Shown one piece after another: positions 1 to 8,021 of a stretch of DNA of 64,000 nt. Within the stretch, counting starts at the first letter, position 1; each line of letters begins with the position of its first letter. The notes below the pieces were generated by a model. It was not told where the DNA came from, did not search any database, and saw nothing but the letters and a program-made list of their open reading frames with translations. This stretch comes from Clostridiales bacterium oral taxon 876 str. F0540 (lineage in GTDB: Bacteria > Bacillota > Clostridia > Clostridiales > Clostridiaceae). The DNA lies in assembly GCA_000466585.1 (NCBI GenBank), contig KE993490.1, positions 38,562-102,561 of the forward strand, read 5' to 3'. The position numbers were made by a program, and so were the translations under genes.

Positions 1-120
1 TAAATTACTCAGTGTTTCCGACTAAAAGGAGGTACAAGGTCTAAATGACCTTGTGCGGATAGTTTGTGAGTGGTAACGAGCGTTATAAACTACCCAGTGT
101 TTCCGACTAAAAGGAGGAAT
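1..120 (+). repeat. Two-hairpin leader element, copy A (tandem, first unit cut by window edge)
   Basis: The tail of one unit (1-32) is followed directly by a full unit (33-117); both end in the same block, CAGTGTTTCCGACTAAAAGG plus AGG. Hairpin 1 pairs 34-41 with 47-54 around a TAAAT loop. Hairpin 2 pairs 57-65 with 87-95. GGAGG at 28-32 lies 12 nt before ATG (45-47), which opens ATG ACC TTG TGC GGA TAG. The final AAAGGAGG (110-117) is the SD of the acetyltransferase gene at 122. Three more good copies occur in the window. The structure is seen directly; a regulatory role is inferred. Confidence 0.8.
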
Positions 121-121
121 A

Positions 122-670
122 ATGATTATAGAAAACAAGAGAATAGAAGGCAAAAATTTAACTTGGATACTGCGATGCCCAACTAAATTTGACGCAGAGG
201 AATTATCTAAGCTAAGAGTGAAAATTGACGGAGAAACAGAAAATTTAGATAGAGAGCCCGGTGAAAACTTATTAACTTCAGAAGACTTTGAAAAGATCAT
301 TTTAGAAGATGCTGAGGCAGAAAGATCAATATTTTTAATTGCAGAAGCAGAGGGTAAAATTATTGGATTTACTCGGTTGGCAGGCAATAAGTTAAAAAGA
401 TTTAGGCACAAAGCAGAGTTTGGAATATGCATATTAAAGGAGTATTGGGGGTACGGAATCGGGAGAGTGCTTCTTGAAAATATTTTAATGTGTGCTGATA
501 ATTCAGGAATTGAAAAAATTTCACTAACTGTGGTTCAGTCAAATACAAAAGCAATTCGGTTATATAAAAAGCATGGCTTTGTAGAAGAAGGTTTGCTGAT
601 AAAGGATCGTATTCATAATGATGGAAATTATTATAATACGGTTATTATGGGGAGGATTTCAGGTAAGTAA
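122..670 (+). CDS. GNAT family N-acetyltransferase (RimI/RimJ-like)
   Basis: This 182-residue protein has the GNAT fold. A substrate-side N-terminal half is followed by the acetyl-CoA site around residues 105-120 (WGYGIGRVLLENIL, matching the Q/RxxGxG/A pattern) and the C-terminal NTKAIRLYKKHGF block typical of the family. It should transfer an acetyl group from acetyl-CoA to an amine of a protein or small molecule, but the substrate cannot be read from sequence. The start is fixed by the SD AAAGGAGG supplied by leader copy A. It is one of ten GNAT loci in the window. Confidence 0.85.
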   Translation: MIIENKRIEGKNLTWILRCPTKFDAEELSKLRVKIDGETENLDREPGENLLTSEDFEKIILEDAEAERSIFLIAEAEGKIIGFTRLAGNKLKRFRHKAEFGICILKEYWGYGIGRVLLENILMCADNSGIEKISLTVVQSNTKAIRLYKKHGFVEEGLLIKDRIHNDGNYYNTVIMGRISGK

Positions 671-727
671 AATAATTTTAGCAGTCAGCTAAATAGTTAT
701 ATGGCTGCAGTTAAGAGGAGGATTGCA

Positions 728-1249
728 ATGTCATCTAAAAGAAAGTCACTTATAATCATAGGAGCAGTTTTAATAGCAGCTATATTATTTTCTATATTTG
801 GCACACCAAAGTATCAGTCTATGAAGATAAATAATATAAGTTCGGAAACCTTGATAAGTAAATTAAATGAAGCTGTTAGTACAAATCCTGATGTGGATAT
901 GAATAAACTGACTGATTTTAAATGGGATGAATGCTACGTGTTTACGCCTTACTATTCATCGAAGCAAGTCTATGAAAAGACAGGAGTTGAATGGACATCC
1001 TACAAAACTTTCATTGGATTTCTTATGTTTCATAGTACAGAAAATGAAACTGTCAATGACGATCAATATTTAATAGTATTTAAAAAAGATAACAAGGTTG
1101 TTTTAGCTGATAAATACAGCCTAAGCAAGTTGCCTATTATATTTAAGCTTAAGGATTTTAGAATTACAAGAGATAATGCAAAATTTAAAGTGACAGCTTC
1201 AAAGCAATATGATGGAGGAAAAGTTAAGGAGTTAGTGTTAAAGGAATAG
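728..1249 (+). CDS. Membrane-anchored hypothetical protein
   Basis: I do not recognise the family. An in-frame ATG lies upstream at 701, but GAGGAGG sits just before the ATG at 728, so that start is preferred (173 residues). Residues about 6-24 form one hydrophobic segment after basic residues, which suggests an N-terminal anchor or uncleaved signal with the rest outside the cell. The soluble part is mixed alpha/beta with a Lys-rich C-terminus. Similar short secreted orphans follow at 6842, 7536 and 8022. Confidence 0.6.
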   Translation: MSSKRKSLIIIGAVLIAAILFSIFGTPKYQSMKINNISSETLISKLNEAVSTNPDVDMNKLTDFKWDECYVFTPYYSSKQVYEKTGVEWTSYKTFIGFLMFHSTENETVNDDQYLIVFKKDNKVVLADKYSLSKLPIIFKLKDFRITRDNAKFKVTASKQYDGGKVKELVLKE

Positions 1250-1300
1250 TAGCGTTGATTTAGGTTATTAAATAATGTTTTTAAAAGAAGGAGTACTAAA

Positions 1301-1714
1301 ATGAATATAGTATACAGAAAAACTAAGGATTTTGATCTGGATAGTTTAAAGGAGTTATATTTATCTGTGGGATGGAAGTTAGGTAATGATCCTCATAAAT
1401 TGCAAATATCGATGATAAATTCACATAACGTTTTTTCCGCATGGGATGGTAACAAGCTAATTGGGATTATAAATTGTCTGTCGGATGGAATAGCTACAGT
1501 GTACCTTAATAATTTGCTTGTAGATTCAAAATATCAAGGTAAAGGCATCGGCTCAACACTTATAAATATGATGCTTGAAGAATATAAGGAGTATAATAAA
1601 AAGATACTAATTGCGGAAAAAGATAAGACTTCATTTTATGAAGCTTTAGGTTTTAAGGCAGGATATGATGTAGTGCCAATGAGCTATATAGATAAAAGGT
1701 GTAAAGATAATTGA
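1301..1714 (+). CDS. GNAT family N-acetyltransferase
   Basis: This 137-residue single-domain GNAT shows VYLNNLLVDSKYQGKGIGST (beta4 strand and acetyl-CoA pyrophosphate loop Q-x-x-G-x-G) near residues 66-85, then FYEALGFKAG near the C-terminus. It resembles the short YhbS/PhnO-like group. The SD is AGAAGGAG. The gene stands alone between orphans, ends in TGA, and has no recognisable substrate partner. Confidence 0.85.
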   Translation: MNIVYRKTKDFDLDSLKELYLSVGWKLGNDPHKLQISMINSHNVFSAWDGNKLIGIINCLSDGIATVYLNNLLVDSKYQGKGIGSTLINMMLEEYKEYNKKILIAEKDKTSFYEALGFKAGYDVVPMSYIDKRCKDN

Positions 1715-1769
1715 CTTGTTTGAAATATAGTTTATTGAAAAGAAGCTATAAGGAAAAGAGGTTTTGGTG

Positions 1770-3131
1770 ATGCCACAAATTTTGAATTACGATTTATATT
1801 TTAAAGTTAACCCGATGGGTAATTTTTTTAATGTGAGTGGAACACTTAATATATTCAATGAAATGAACACTGAGCTAAGTAAATTCGACGTTTTGCTATA
1901 TCATAACCTAAAGGTAAAAAGTATAAAAGATATATATAATACAAATTTAAATTTTGCTCAGCAAATTATATTTCTAGAAGATGAGAAGAATTATTATGTT
2001 AACCTTGTAAGCATTGATTTAGGGATTGTTTTAAAGTCTAAAAAACAGACAGAGCTAAGTATTGAATATGAAGGAACTATAAATGGTTACTCGCATTTAA
2101 TGGCTTATATCAAAGACAAAGTTGATAAAGACTTTTCCATACTTCGTCCTGATAGCCATGTATATCCTATTATAGCTAAGCCATGCTTTAAAAGTATAAT
2201 TGAAAGTTATCGAAACACATTTACATACAATCTTTTTATAGAGGTTCCACAAAAATATACAGTGGCATGTGGTGGAATGCTAAAAGAAGTACTAAGAACA
2301 AGTGAAAGTAGTATCTTTCATTATGCAAGCAGATTGCCGACATGGAGATTTGATATTGCCATTGCACAATACTCGCTAGTGGAAGATAATTCCATGAACC
2401 TTAGAATATTTGTATTTGACAAGCATAAGGATAATGCCAGAAATACAGTTAAAGCGGAGGTTAAAAGAGCCTTTGACTTATTTACCAATTTATTTGGTAA
2501 GTATCAAGAGGATAGATATTTTACTGTAATTGAAATTAAAGAATCCTACGGTTCCCAAGCTGGAGATAATTACGTAATGATGGAGGAACATGGATTTAGC
2601 GGCAGTATTGAAGAACTAACTCATTTATATCACGAAATTGGACATGCTTGGAATGTAAAGGCAAAGAAAGATGTTCAAAGAACGAGATTTTTTGATGAGG
2701 CATTTGCGTGCTACTTTGAGGCTATTGCAATAAAAAAGTTCTATGGATATGATGCTTTTATAGATAAAATGGAGACATATAGAAAATTATATGTTGAAAG
2801 CGTAGAAGATGATGAAATAAACTTATATACGCCTATATGTGACTATGGAAAATATGAGATAGGTCATAACAGCTATACTAAGGGGGCATGGGCGCTATAT
2901 GTGCTTAATAAAATTTTAGGTGATGATATATTCAATAATGTTATTAGAAGCTTTTTAAAGAAATTTAGAGAAAAGGAAGCAGATTTTAAGGAGTTTCAAG
3001 ATATTACTCAAGAAGTCTCAGGAAGAGATCTAAGGGGTTTCTTTAATAAATGGATATATGGAGCAGAATCATCAAATTTCTTGTGCAAAAAGGTAAATTT
3101 AGACTACATTATTGATAATAGTATACATTAA
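1770..3131 (+). CDS. Gluzincin metallopeptidase related to M1 aminopeptidases
   Basis: The zinc site HEIGH is at about residues 288-292. DEAFACYFE follows with Glu about 17 residues after the second His, matching the M1-type HEXXH-X18-E layout. An N-terminal beta-rich region precedes the catalytic part. The canonical GAMEN exopeptidase motif is not obvious; GDNYVMMEE lies where it would be expected. At about 453 residues it is much shorter than full M1 enzymes. TTG (1764) and GTG (1767) are possible starts, but ATG at 1770 fits the SD AAGAGG best. A cytoplasmic peptidase is likely. Confidence 0.7.
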   Translation: MPQILNYDLYFKVNPMGNFFNVSGTLNIFNEMNTELSKFDVLLYHNLKVKSIKDIYNTNLNFAQQIIFLEDEKNYYVNLVSIDLGIVLKSKKQTELSIEYEGTINGYSHLMAYIKDKVDKDFSILRPDSHVYPIIAKPCFKSIIESYRNTFTYNLFIEVPQKYTVACGGMLKEVLRTSESSIFHYASRLPTWRFDIAIAQYSLVEDNSMNLRIFVFDKHKDNARNTVKAEVKRAFDLFTNLFGKYQEDRYFTVIEIKESYGSQAGDNYVMMEEHGFSGSIEELTHLYHEIGHAWNVKAKKDVQRTRFFDEAFACYFEAIAIKKFYGYDAFIDKMETYRKLYVESVEDDEINLYTPICDYGKYEIGHNSYTKGAWALYVLNKILGDDIFNNVIRSFLKKFREKEADFKEFQDITQEVSGRDLRGFFNKWIYGAESSNFLCKKVNLDYIIDNSIH

Positions 3132-3174
3132 AAATTAATACATTATTTTATTTGTGTAAGTATGGGGGACAAAC

Positions 3175-3981
3175 ATGAATTATAATACCGAAAAAATATT
3201 GGAGCTTTTAATAGATGGAGCTTCTGAGTTAAATGAAGTACAGTCAATAGGAATAAGCGGAAGCAAAATTGAAATTCCAAAAGCAGGAGAGGGAGATATT
3301 GATGTTTTCATTTATTGCGATGAGATACCTAAGCTTGAGAAGAGAAAGGCTGTGGTAGATAAATTAGGAGACTTTCTGAAAGAGGTAAAATTCAATGTCT
3401 TTGAGGGGGGACATTGGGGAACAGGGGATTTTGTATCCATAAATGGAATTGAAACCTGGCTTATGTATTTTACAATAGATGAAACTACAGATAATATTAA
3501 TTCAATACTAAGTGGAGACTATCCGGATAAATTGGACAACTATTATTATCCTATAGGACGCTGCGCTATGCTGAAAAATATAAGCATATTATATGATAGA
3601 AACATATTTTTAGCTTCATTGAAAGAAAAGTTATCTGATTATCCGGAAGAGTTATCACAAAAATTAGTGCAATATCATTTTGAAGAGCTAAACGATGTAG
3701 AAGATTTAGAACGTGCAGTGGCAAGAAAAGACGTATTGTTTTATCACTTTGCTTTGGATTTAGCAATAGATCATTTTCTTCAAGCTTTGTTTGCTATGAA
3801 TAAAATATATTTTCCTAGCCGAAAAAGAACTATTAGCTTTATAAATAATTTTAGAATTAAACCTGAAGGCTGTGAGGATAAGCTATTAGAAGTTGTAAGG
3901 TTAGGTGCATATCCGGATAGTGTTAATAAGTCTTATGAATTGTGGACAAAATTGATTAATGAAATAGCAACTTTAAGATAA
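3175..3981 (+). CDS. Nucleotidyltransferase-fold protein
   Basis: The N-terminal part shows GISGSK, then GEGDIDVFIY. This is the G-S plus D-x-D signature of the polymerase-beta nucleotidyltransferase superfamily, which binds metal and NTP. The remaining 170 residues are helical. Families with this fold include antibiotic adenylyltransferases and tRNA- or toxin-modifying enzymes; the substrate is unknown. At 268 residues it is consistent with a complete enzyme. The SD is GGGGGA. The stop codon touches the terminal repeat of the downstream palindromic element. Confidence 0.65.
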   Translation: MNYNTEKILELLIDGASELNEVQSIGISGSKIEIPKAGEGDIDVFIYCDEIPKLEKRKAVVDKLGDFLKEVKFNVFEGGHWGTGDFVSINGIETWLMYFTIDETTDNINSILSGDYPDKLDNYYYPIGRCAMLKNISILYDRNIFLASLKEKLSDYPEELSQKLVQYHFEELNDVEDLERAVARKDVLFYHFALDLAIDHFLQALFAMNKIYFPSRKRTISFINNFRIKPEGCEDKLLEVVRLGAYPDSVNKSYELWTKLINEIATLR

Positions 3982-4238
3982 TAAAAAGGGGCTGTATCAA
4001 AACAACTTAAACCTATCGCGTGGTATTTGAACTCTAGGAAGCTTTCACTTCGCAGATAAGACTAATAATTAAAAAATATATAAATCCTAAATCCTATAAA
4101 CTCTCTTCGTTCAAACAATATAGGATTTTTAACGGTTTTATAAATTTTTTAATTAAAGTCTTATTACTGCTTACTCAAATGCTTCTACGTATTCAAATAC
4201 CACGCAAAGTTTAGATGTTTTGAAATAGCCCATTTTTA
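3981..4238 (+). repeat. MITE-like palindromic element between convergent genes
   Basis: The long imperfect inverted terminal repeats begin ATAAAAAGGGGCTGTATC on the left and, read from the right end inward, ATAAAAATGGGCTATTTC. Both continue through CAAAACA to GCGTGGTATTTGAA. Inner segments also pair (TAAGACT/AGTCTTA, AATCCTATA/TATAGGATT), so most of the element is one near-palindrome. No transposase is encoded. GGGCTGT-type ends resemble termini of some insertion sequences, so a non-autonomous element is likely. Its A/T-flanked arms could also terminate both flanking genes. Confidence 0.7.
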
Positions 4239-4251
4239 TATTAAAGCAGCA

Positions 4252-4941
4252 CTAGTCTCCAACTCCGAAATCTGTGTTGTTAAATAAAATTTCAATATTA
4301 GGGTTTTCCGCTAGATAAGAATATTTTTGCTTAAACCATTCTATCAGCTCTTCGTCTCTTTCAAGTTTTGTACTGTTTTCTGTAAAGACATTTATGGTTG
4401 CATGGCTGAAGTGGTTTGAAACAATTTCTATATCTTTATCTATCATTTCTTTAGTTTGGCCCTTTATACCAACCATAAGACAGGTTGATTCAAAATATTC
4501 CTTTACTTCTTCAGGTGTAGTAAACCTTGCATTTTTGTTTAAGATTACATTTCTAAAATTATAATCAAAAGTTTCTACTCCTATTTTAAATATTATTGGT
4601 ATACCAAAGAAATCTCTCATATCCTTAAGCCTTTTTCTATAGCACCAGTGGCTTTCAAGAAACAGCTTTTCTATATTTTTTTCTTTTATTATTTCCTTTA
4701 TCTTTTCAAGAGTCTTTAAAGGAAGTTCAAAACAGCTGCCTGAGTTTATAACTTCTAAAACCTTATACTTGCCTGTTATATTTTCAAGTACCTCAAAATT
4801 AAGCCTATTTATTTCTTCTTCTGAATTAGAGTTGTCCAAGATATAATCACAAAAGCTGCATTTTCCCCAAATGCAGGGAAAGCTTTTTAAAAGAACTATC
4901 TCTCTTTTATTTTTATTTTCTATTATGCTATATCTGTCCAT
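4252..4941 (-). CDS. queL: Radical SAM queuine lyase QueL
   Basis: This 229-residue protein has an N-terminal Fe-S cluster motif, Cys23, Cys28 and Cys31 (C-x4-C-x2-C in PCIWGKCSFCDY), rather than the usual C-x3-C-x2-C. In Clostridioides difficile, QueL-type enzymes convert queuine to preQ1, which Tgt can insert into tRNA. The assignment rests on the operon: it follows an ECF S component and a nucleosidase under a preQ1 riboswitch, the known queK-qrtT-queL order. One base separates it from the upstream gene. Confidence 0.75.
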   Translation of the reverse strand: MDRYSIIENKNKREIVLLKSFPCIWGKCSFCDYILDNSNSEEEINRLNFEVLENITGKYKVLEVINSGSCFELPLKTLEKIKEIIKEKNIEKLFLESHWCYRKRLKDMRDFFGIPIIFKIGVETFDYNFRNVILNKNARFTTPEEVKEYFESTCLMVGIKGQTKEMIDKDIEIVSNHFSHATINVFTENSTKLERDEELIEWFKQKYSYLAENPNIEILFNNTDFGVGD

Positions 4942-4942
4942 A

Positions 4943-5500
4943 TTAACCTCGTACCAGTTTTTGTTTTATTGCATTTGGTATGGCAAGTGTGGCAGAAACA
5001 ACTATAGCTGATGCTGTAAATTTGTCCAGATAGTCTGTTAGAAATTGAACTATGAATACACTTACTACTTTATTTACTCCAAGGTTTGATAAAAAGGCAA
5101 CTATATAAGAGGAACCTGAAGAAGTAACTCCTCCAAAAACATATGCAGCTATTACAGCTCCAGCTGTGGAAGAAAAGAGTGTAACTATAAATACACCTAA
5201 AGGCATTTTAAGGCCCTTCATCAAGCCCTTTTTAAACATTATTCCGCTTAAAAGTCCGATTAAAATTTGAACAGGTGCAAAGTACAGAGAATATATATCA
5301 AAAGTTATCCCGCTGACTATGCTCCCTAAAAGTCCAGTTACTACTCCATAAATTGGTCCAAGAATAGCTGCGGACATTATTGTTCCGATAGAATCCAAAT
5401 ATATTGGTAATTTTAAATTCAGAGCTATAAAAGATCCTACTATATTTAAAGCAATTGCAAAACCTACTATTGTTAATTTTAATGGTGATACTTTTTTCAT
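4943..5500 (-). CDS. qrtT: ECF transporter substrate-binding S component for queuosine/queuine
   Basis: This 185-residue integral membrane protein has about five or six hydrophobic segments. The N-terminal stretch LPIYLDSIGTIMSAAILGPI is typical of ECF S components. It should bind a vitamin-like ligand and work with the shared EcfA/EcfA'/EcfT module encoded elsewhere. The ligand is inferred as queuine or queuosine because it lies between queK and queL, one base from each, in the transcript controlled by the preQ1 riboswitch at 6579-6615. Confidence 0.75.
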   Translation of the reverse strand: MKKVSPLKLTIVGFAIALNIVGSFIALNLKLPIYLDSIGTIMSAAILGPIYGVVTGLLGSIVSGITFDIYSLYFAPVQILIGLLSGIMFKKGLMKGLKMPLGVFIVTLFSSTAGAVIAAYVFGGVTSSGSSYIVAFLSNLGVNKVVSVFIVQFLTDYLDKFTASAIVVSATLAIPNAIKQKLVRG

Positions 5501-5501
5501 T

Positions 5502-6473
5502 TTACATAACCCCCTGTGTGTTTTGAATTAAATTTATTTTTTCAGGAAACAATCTTTCTAAAAACATAAGCATAAACCCTTTAGAATCTACCTCTGTTAA
5601 CACAAAAGCATTATCCTCTCTTTTATAGAAGTTTTCTGCATCTACTATGGATTGTCCCATTGCAATACCTTCATGGACAATTTCAACGCTGGTAGAAAAT
5701 CCTCTGCAGATTGATCTTTCTATAAAATAAGCTACTGCCAAGGGATCGTTTATAACGCAGCCTATTATGCCTTCCTGCTTCCAATGAAAATCCACATAAA
5801 ACCTGGTTATGTCCTTTATATATTTTCCTAGTTCTCCGCCAATTCTTTCGATAAACTCGATAGTATTTGGAGTTAATACTATTTTCCTTGTTACATCCAA
5901 GCCTACCATGTGTATCTTTTTTTCTAAGTTTTTGTACACATAATCCGCAGCTTGCGGATCTACCCAATAGTTAAATTCTGCTACAGGAGAACAATTTCCA
6001 TGAATTCTGAAAGCTCCACCCATTGATACAAATTCATCAAGGTTCTGGAAAGCTTCCTTGTCCTTCATAAGTGCTTTTGCAATATTTGTTAAAGGACCTA
6101 GAGCAATTATTGATACATTATTCTCTTTTTTTAAGGTTTCAAGAATAAAATCTATGGCTCCACTTTTAACAATACCGCCCTTTACTTTTTCAAAGAAACA
6201 CTCTCCTACACCGTCTTCACCATGGGTGTCTTGAGCTGTTACAAGCTCTCTTTTTAGAGGAATTTCTTCTCCAAGATAAACTGGAATATGAAGACTTTTG
6301 CACATATCTAAAGCCTTCAATGCATTTTGTACCCCTTGTTTTGCAGGAACATTTCCGCAGACTATAGTAATTCCTAATACCTCAAGCTCTTTAGACTTTA
6401 AAGCTAAAAGCAGTGCAAGGGAATCATCAATACCGGGATCGCAATCGATGATTACTTTTCTTCTTTCTTTCAT
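5502..6473 (-). CDS. queK: Queuosine nucleosidase QueK (nucleoside hydrolase family)
   Basis: The nucleoside hydrolase (IUNH) signature VIIDCDPGIDDSLAL is at residues 7-21, with Asp10, Asp12 and Asp16/17 in the calcium-binding position. Later family blocks follow: ALGPLTNIA, VSMGGAF and CVINDPLAVAYF. It should hydrolyse the N-glycosidic bond of queuosine to release queuine for QueL. The open frame extends to 6530, but that ATG lies in the riboswitch terminator. The ATG at 6473 follows AAAAGGAG and is preferred (323 residues). It is the first gene of the salvage operon. Confidence 0.8.
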   Translation of the reverse strand: MKERRKVIIDCDPGIDDSLALLLALKSKELEVLGITIVCGNVPAKQGVQNALKALDMCKSLHIPVYLGEEIPLKRELVTAQDTHGEDGVGECFFEKVKGGIVKSGAIDFILETLKKENNVSIIALGPLTNIAKALMKDKEAFQNLDEFVSMGGAFRIHGNCSPVAEFNYWVDPQAADYVYKNLEKKIHMVGLDVTRKIVLTPNTIEFIERIGGELGKYIKDITRFYVDFHWKQEGIIGCVINDPLAVAYFIERSICRGFSTSVEIVHEGIAMGQSIVDAENFYKREDNAFVLTEVDSKGFMLMFLERLFPEKINLIQNTQGVM

Positions 6474-6528
6474 TTTCCTTCTCCTTTTCTCATTTTTGAG
6501 AACGGATTGTACAGCTTCTTTATAAAAC

Positions 6529-6560
6529 AAAAAAAGCTGTACCTAAGGATAGATACAGCT
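6529..6560 (-). terminator. Riboswitch-controlled intrinsic terminator
   Basis: On the minus strand, AGCTGTA and TACAGCT form a 7-bp stem followed by seven T residues. The loop contains TCCTTAG, which can instead pair with the CTAAGGA at the 3' end of the preQ1 aptamer. Ligand binding locks CTAAGGA in the aptamer pseudoknot and leaves the terminator free to form. Without ligand the antiterminator can form and queK is transcribed. Confidence 0.85.
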
Positions 6561-6578
6561 GTACTGTAAAAATATAAA

Positions 6579-6615
6579 TCCTTAGTTTTTTATACTGGGA
6601 GTTCTCGAACCAGTC
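6579..6615 (-). promoter_or_regulatory. preQ1-I riboswitch aptamer
   Basis: The minus strand reads GACTGGTTCGAGAACTCCCA followed by GTATAAAAAACTAAGGA. This has the class I layout: stem CTGG/CCAG, GTTC at its top, CCC in the loop, and the A-rich tail TAAAAAACTAAG that forms the H-type pseudoknot. The next sequence is a mutually exclusive antiterminator/terminator pair, so it acts as an OFF switch on transcription of queK-qrtT-queL. Confidence 0.92.
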
Positions 6616-6684
6616 CTGCTAAATAGCTGATTTATTCTGAAATCTTTCAGCAGATTTATGGATTTTAATGAATTTTGCTTTCAC

Positions 6685-6713
6685 ATTATAGCATATTATT
6701 TAAATTCATTAAA
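6685..6713 (-). promoter_or_regulatory. Sigma-A type promoter of the queuosine salvage operon
   Basis: On the minus strand, TTTAAT (6708-6713) and TATAAT (6685-6690) are 17 bp apart. TGC before the -10 makes it an extended -10 promoter. It lies about 70 bp upstream of the riboswitch aptamer and diverges from the plus-strand promoter at 6759. Confidence 0.6.
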
Positions 6714-6758
6714 TAGCATAGCTATAATTTCTATTTTCAGAAACATGTATGTAAATAT

Positions 6759-6787
6759 TTGAGAATATTGAAATAAATTAGTATAAT
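6759..6787 (+). promoter_or_regulatory. Sigma-A type promoter for the 6842 gene
   Basis: TTGAGA (6759-6764) and TATAAT (6782-6787) are separated by exactly 17 bp, about 55 bp before the ATG at 6842. The spacing and near-consensus hexamers make this a confident housekeeping promoter. Confidence 0.75.
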
Positions 6788-6841
6788 TAGTATATAAACT
6801 TTTGAGAAGTAATCTTCGTCTAATTAGTATGGGGTGAGAAG

Positions 6842-7504
6842 ATGAAAAAAATTATAATCATAATGGCTATTTTACTAGCAGTATTGGGTGTTGCAGCAGC
6901 AATAAAAACAGCTAACTTTATTGATGAGGTACCATCTAGTACCGATCTACAAACTAAGGCTAATGAAGGAAAGAAGATTTCAGACGTAAAAACTACCTGG
7001 AAAGGATTTATAGATTCATATTTGAAGGAGCATCCGGATATAAAGTACTTTAACCCAAGAGAAGATATTAAGGAAGACCTAAAGGTTAGAGTTGTAAAGA
7101 CAGAATATGGCAATGGATATGATGAGAAGGCCGGGCACTATAGTTATGCACTTATAACAAATGTATATGATGAAGACACAGCAGAATTGCTTACATCTTC
7201 CGGGGAATACAAGAAGGATGATTCAAAGAATCAAAAAGCAGAAGCCGATATAAGACAAATCGCCTATCAGTCTTTAAGTGAAGAAAGCAAAAAAACAATT
7301 ATAAACTGGAAGACTGCTAAAGTTGAGGAATATAAAGCTGCAGATGAACATGAAGTAGCGAGCAAGAAAGGGAAAGCAGATATAAAAGATAAGGATACTT
7401 ATAGAGTTACATTTAATACAACAGATGATGCCATCTTAGGCACTATAAATGTCTATTTAGATAAGAATTCCCATGAGGTTTTGGGAGTTGATTTTAGAAA
7501 TTGA
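6842..7504 (+). CDS. Secreted or membrane-anchored hypothetical protein
   Basis: This 220-residue protein begins MKKIIIIMAILLAVLGVAAA, a basic start followed by one hydrophobic stretch that is either a signal peptide or an anchor. No lipobox Cys is present. The rest is very Lys/Glu/Asp rich and hydrophilic, with a possible beta-sandwich C-terminus (YRVTFNTTDDAILGTINVYL). I do not recognise the family. It has its own promoter (6759-6787) and SD (GGGGTGAG). It is followed by two further exported orphans that could be co-transcribed. Confidence 0.65.
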   Translation: MKKIIIIMAILLAVLGVAAAIKTANFIDEVPSSTDLQTKANEGKKISDVKTTWKGFIDSYLKEHPDIKYFNPREDIKEDLKVRVVKTEYGNGYDEKAGHYSYALITNVYDEDTAELLTSSGEYKKDDSKNQKAEADIRQIAYQSLSEESKKTIINWKTAKVEEYKAADEHEVASKKGKADIKDKDTYRVTFNTTDDAILGTINVYLDKNSHEVLGVDFRN

Positions 7505-7535
7505 TCAAAAGCTATGTTTATAGGAGGCAATGCTA

Positions 7536-7997
7536 TTGAAGAAAAAATACACTTATTTACTTACAATCATAACAGCAATAGTTATCTTATTTTCAGTAGG
7601 ATATATCGTAAGAACAAGTGCTTCAAAAAATAAAACTTTCATTGCAAAAGAAATAAATTTTAATACTTTTTCAAATAAGAAAATTAGGATTGCAATAGAA
7701 CAAATTTGTAAGGATAACGGTGTTTTTTTATATAACTTAAAGGATAACGCAACCTATTTAATACTTGATGGCAGCCATGCTAATTTTAAGGGTGAAGCAC
7801 CTTATTTTTCAGATGTGAAGATTGAAGCAAAGGAAAATTCAATTAGGATTTACTTTACGCAAGAATTGAAAAACTATCCTTTTGGCAAATATCCGCAGCA
7901 GAAACTAGTATATAAGATAACAAAAGATAAGAAATATGATTATATTAAGGTGTTTAAAGATGGAGTAGAAACGCACTTTGATTCTATAGGTGCTTAA
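7536..7997 (+). CDS. Exported hypothetical protein, TTG start preferred
   Basis: TAGGAGG at 7521-7527 is only 2 nt from an ATG at 7530 but 8 nt from the in-frame TTG at 7536, so TTG is the likelier start (153 residues). Lys residues and one hydrophobic segment (YLLTIITAIVILFSVGYIV) give an N-terminal anchor. The outer part has no motif I recognise. It lies 31 bp after the previous exported orphan and 24 bp before the next. Confidence 0.6.
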   Translation: MKKKYTYLLTIITAIVILFSVGYIVRTSASKNKTFIAKEINFNTFSNKKIRIAIEQICKDNGVFLYNLKDNATYLILDGSHANFKGEAPYFSDVKIEAKENSIRIYFTQELKNYPFGKYPQQKLVYKITKDKKYDYIKVFKDGVETHFDSIGA

Positions 7998-8021
7998 AAA
8001 TATGTTTTGTAAGGGGGATAT

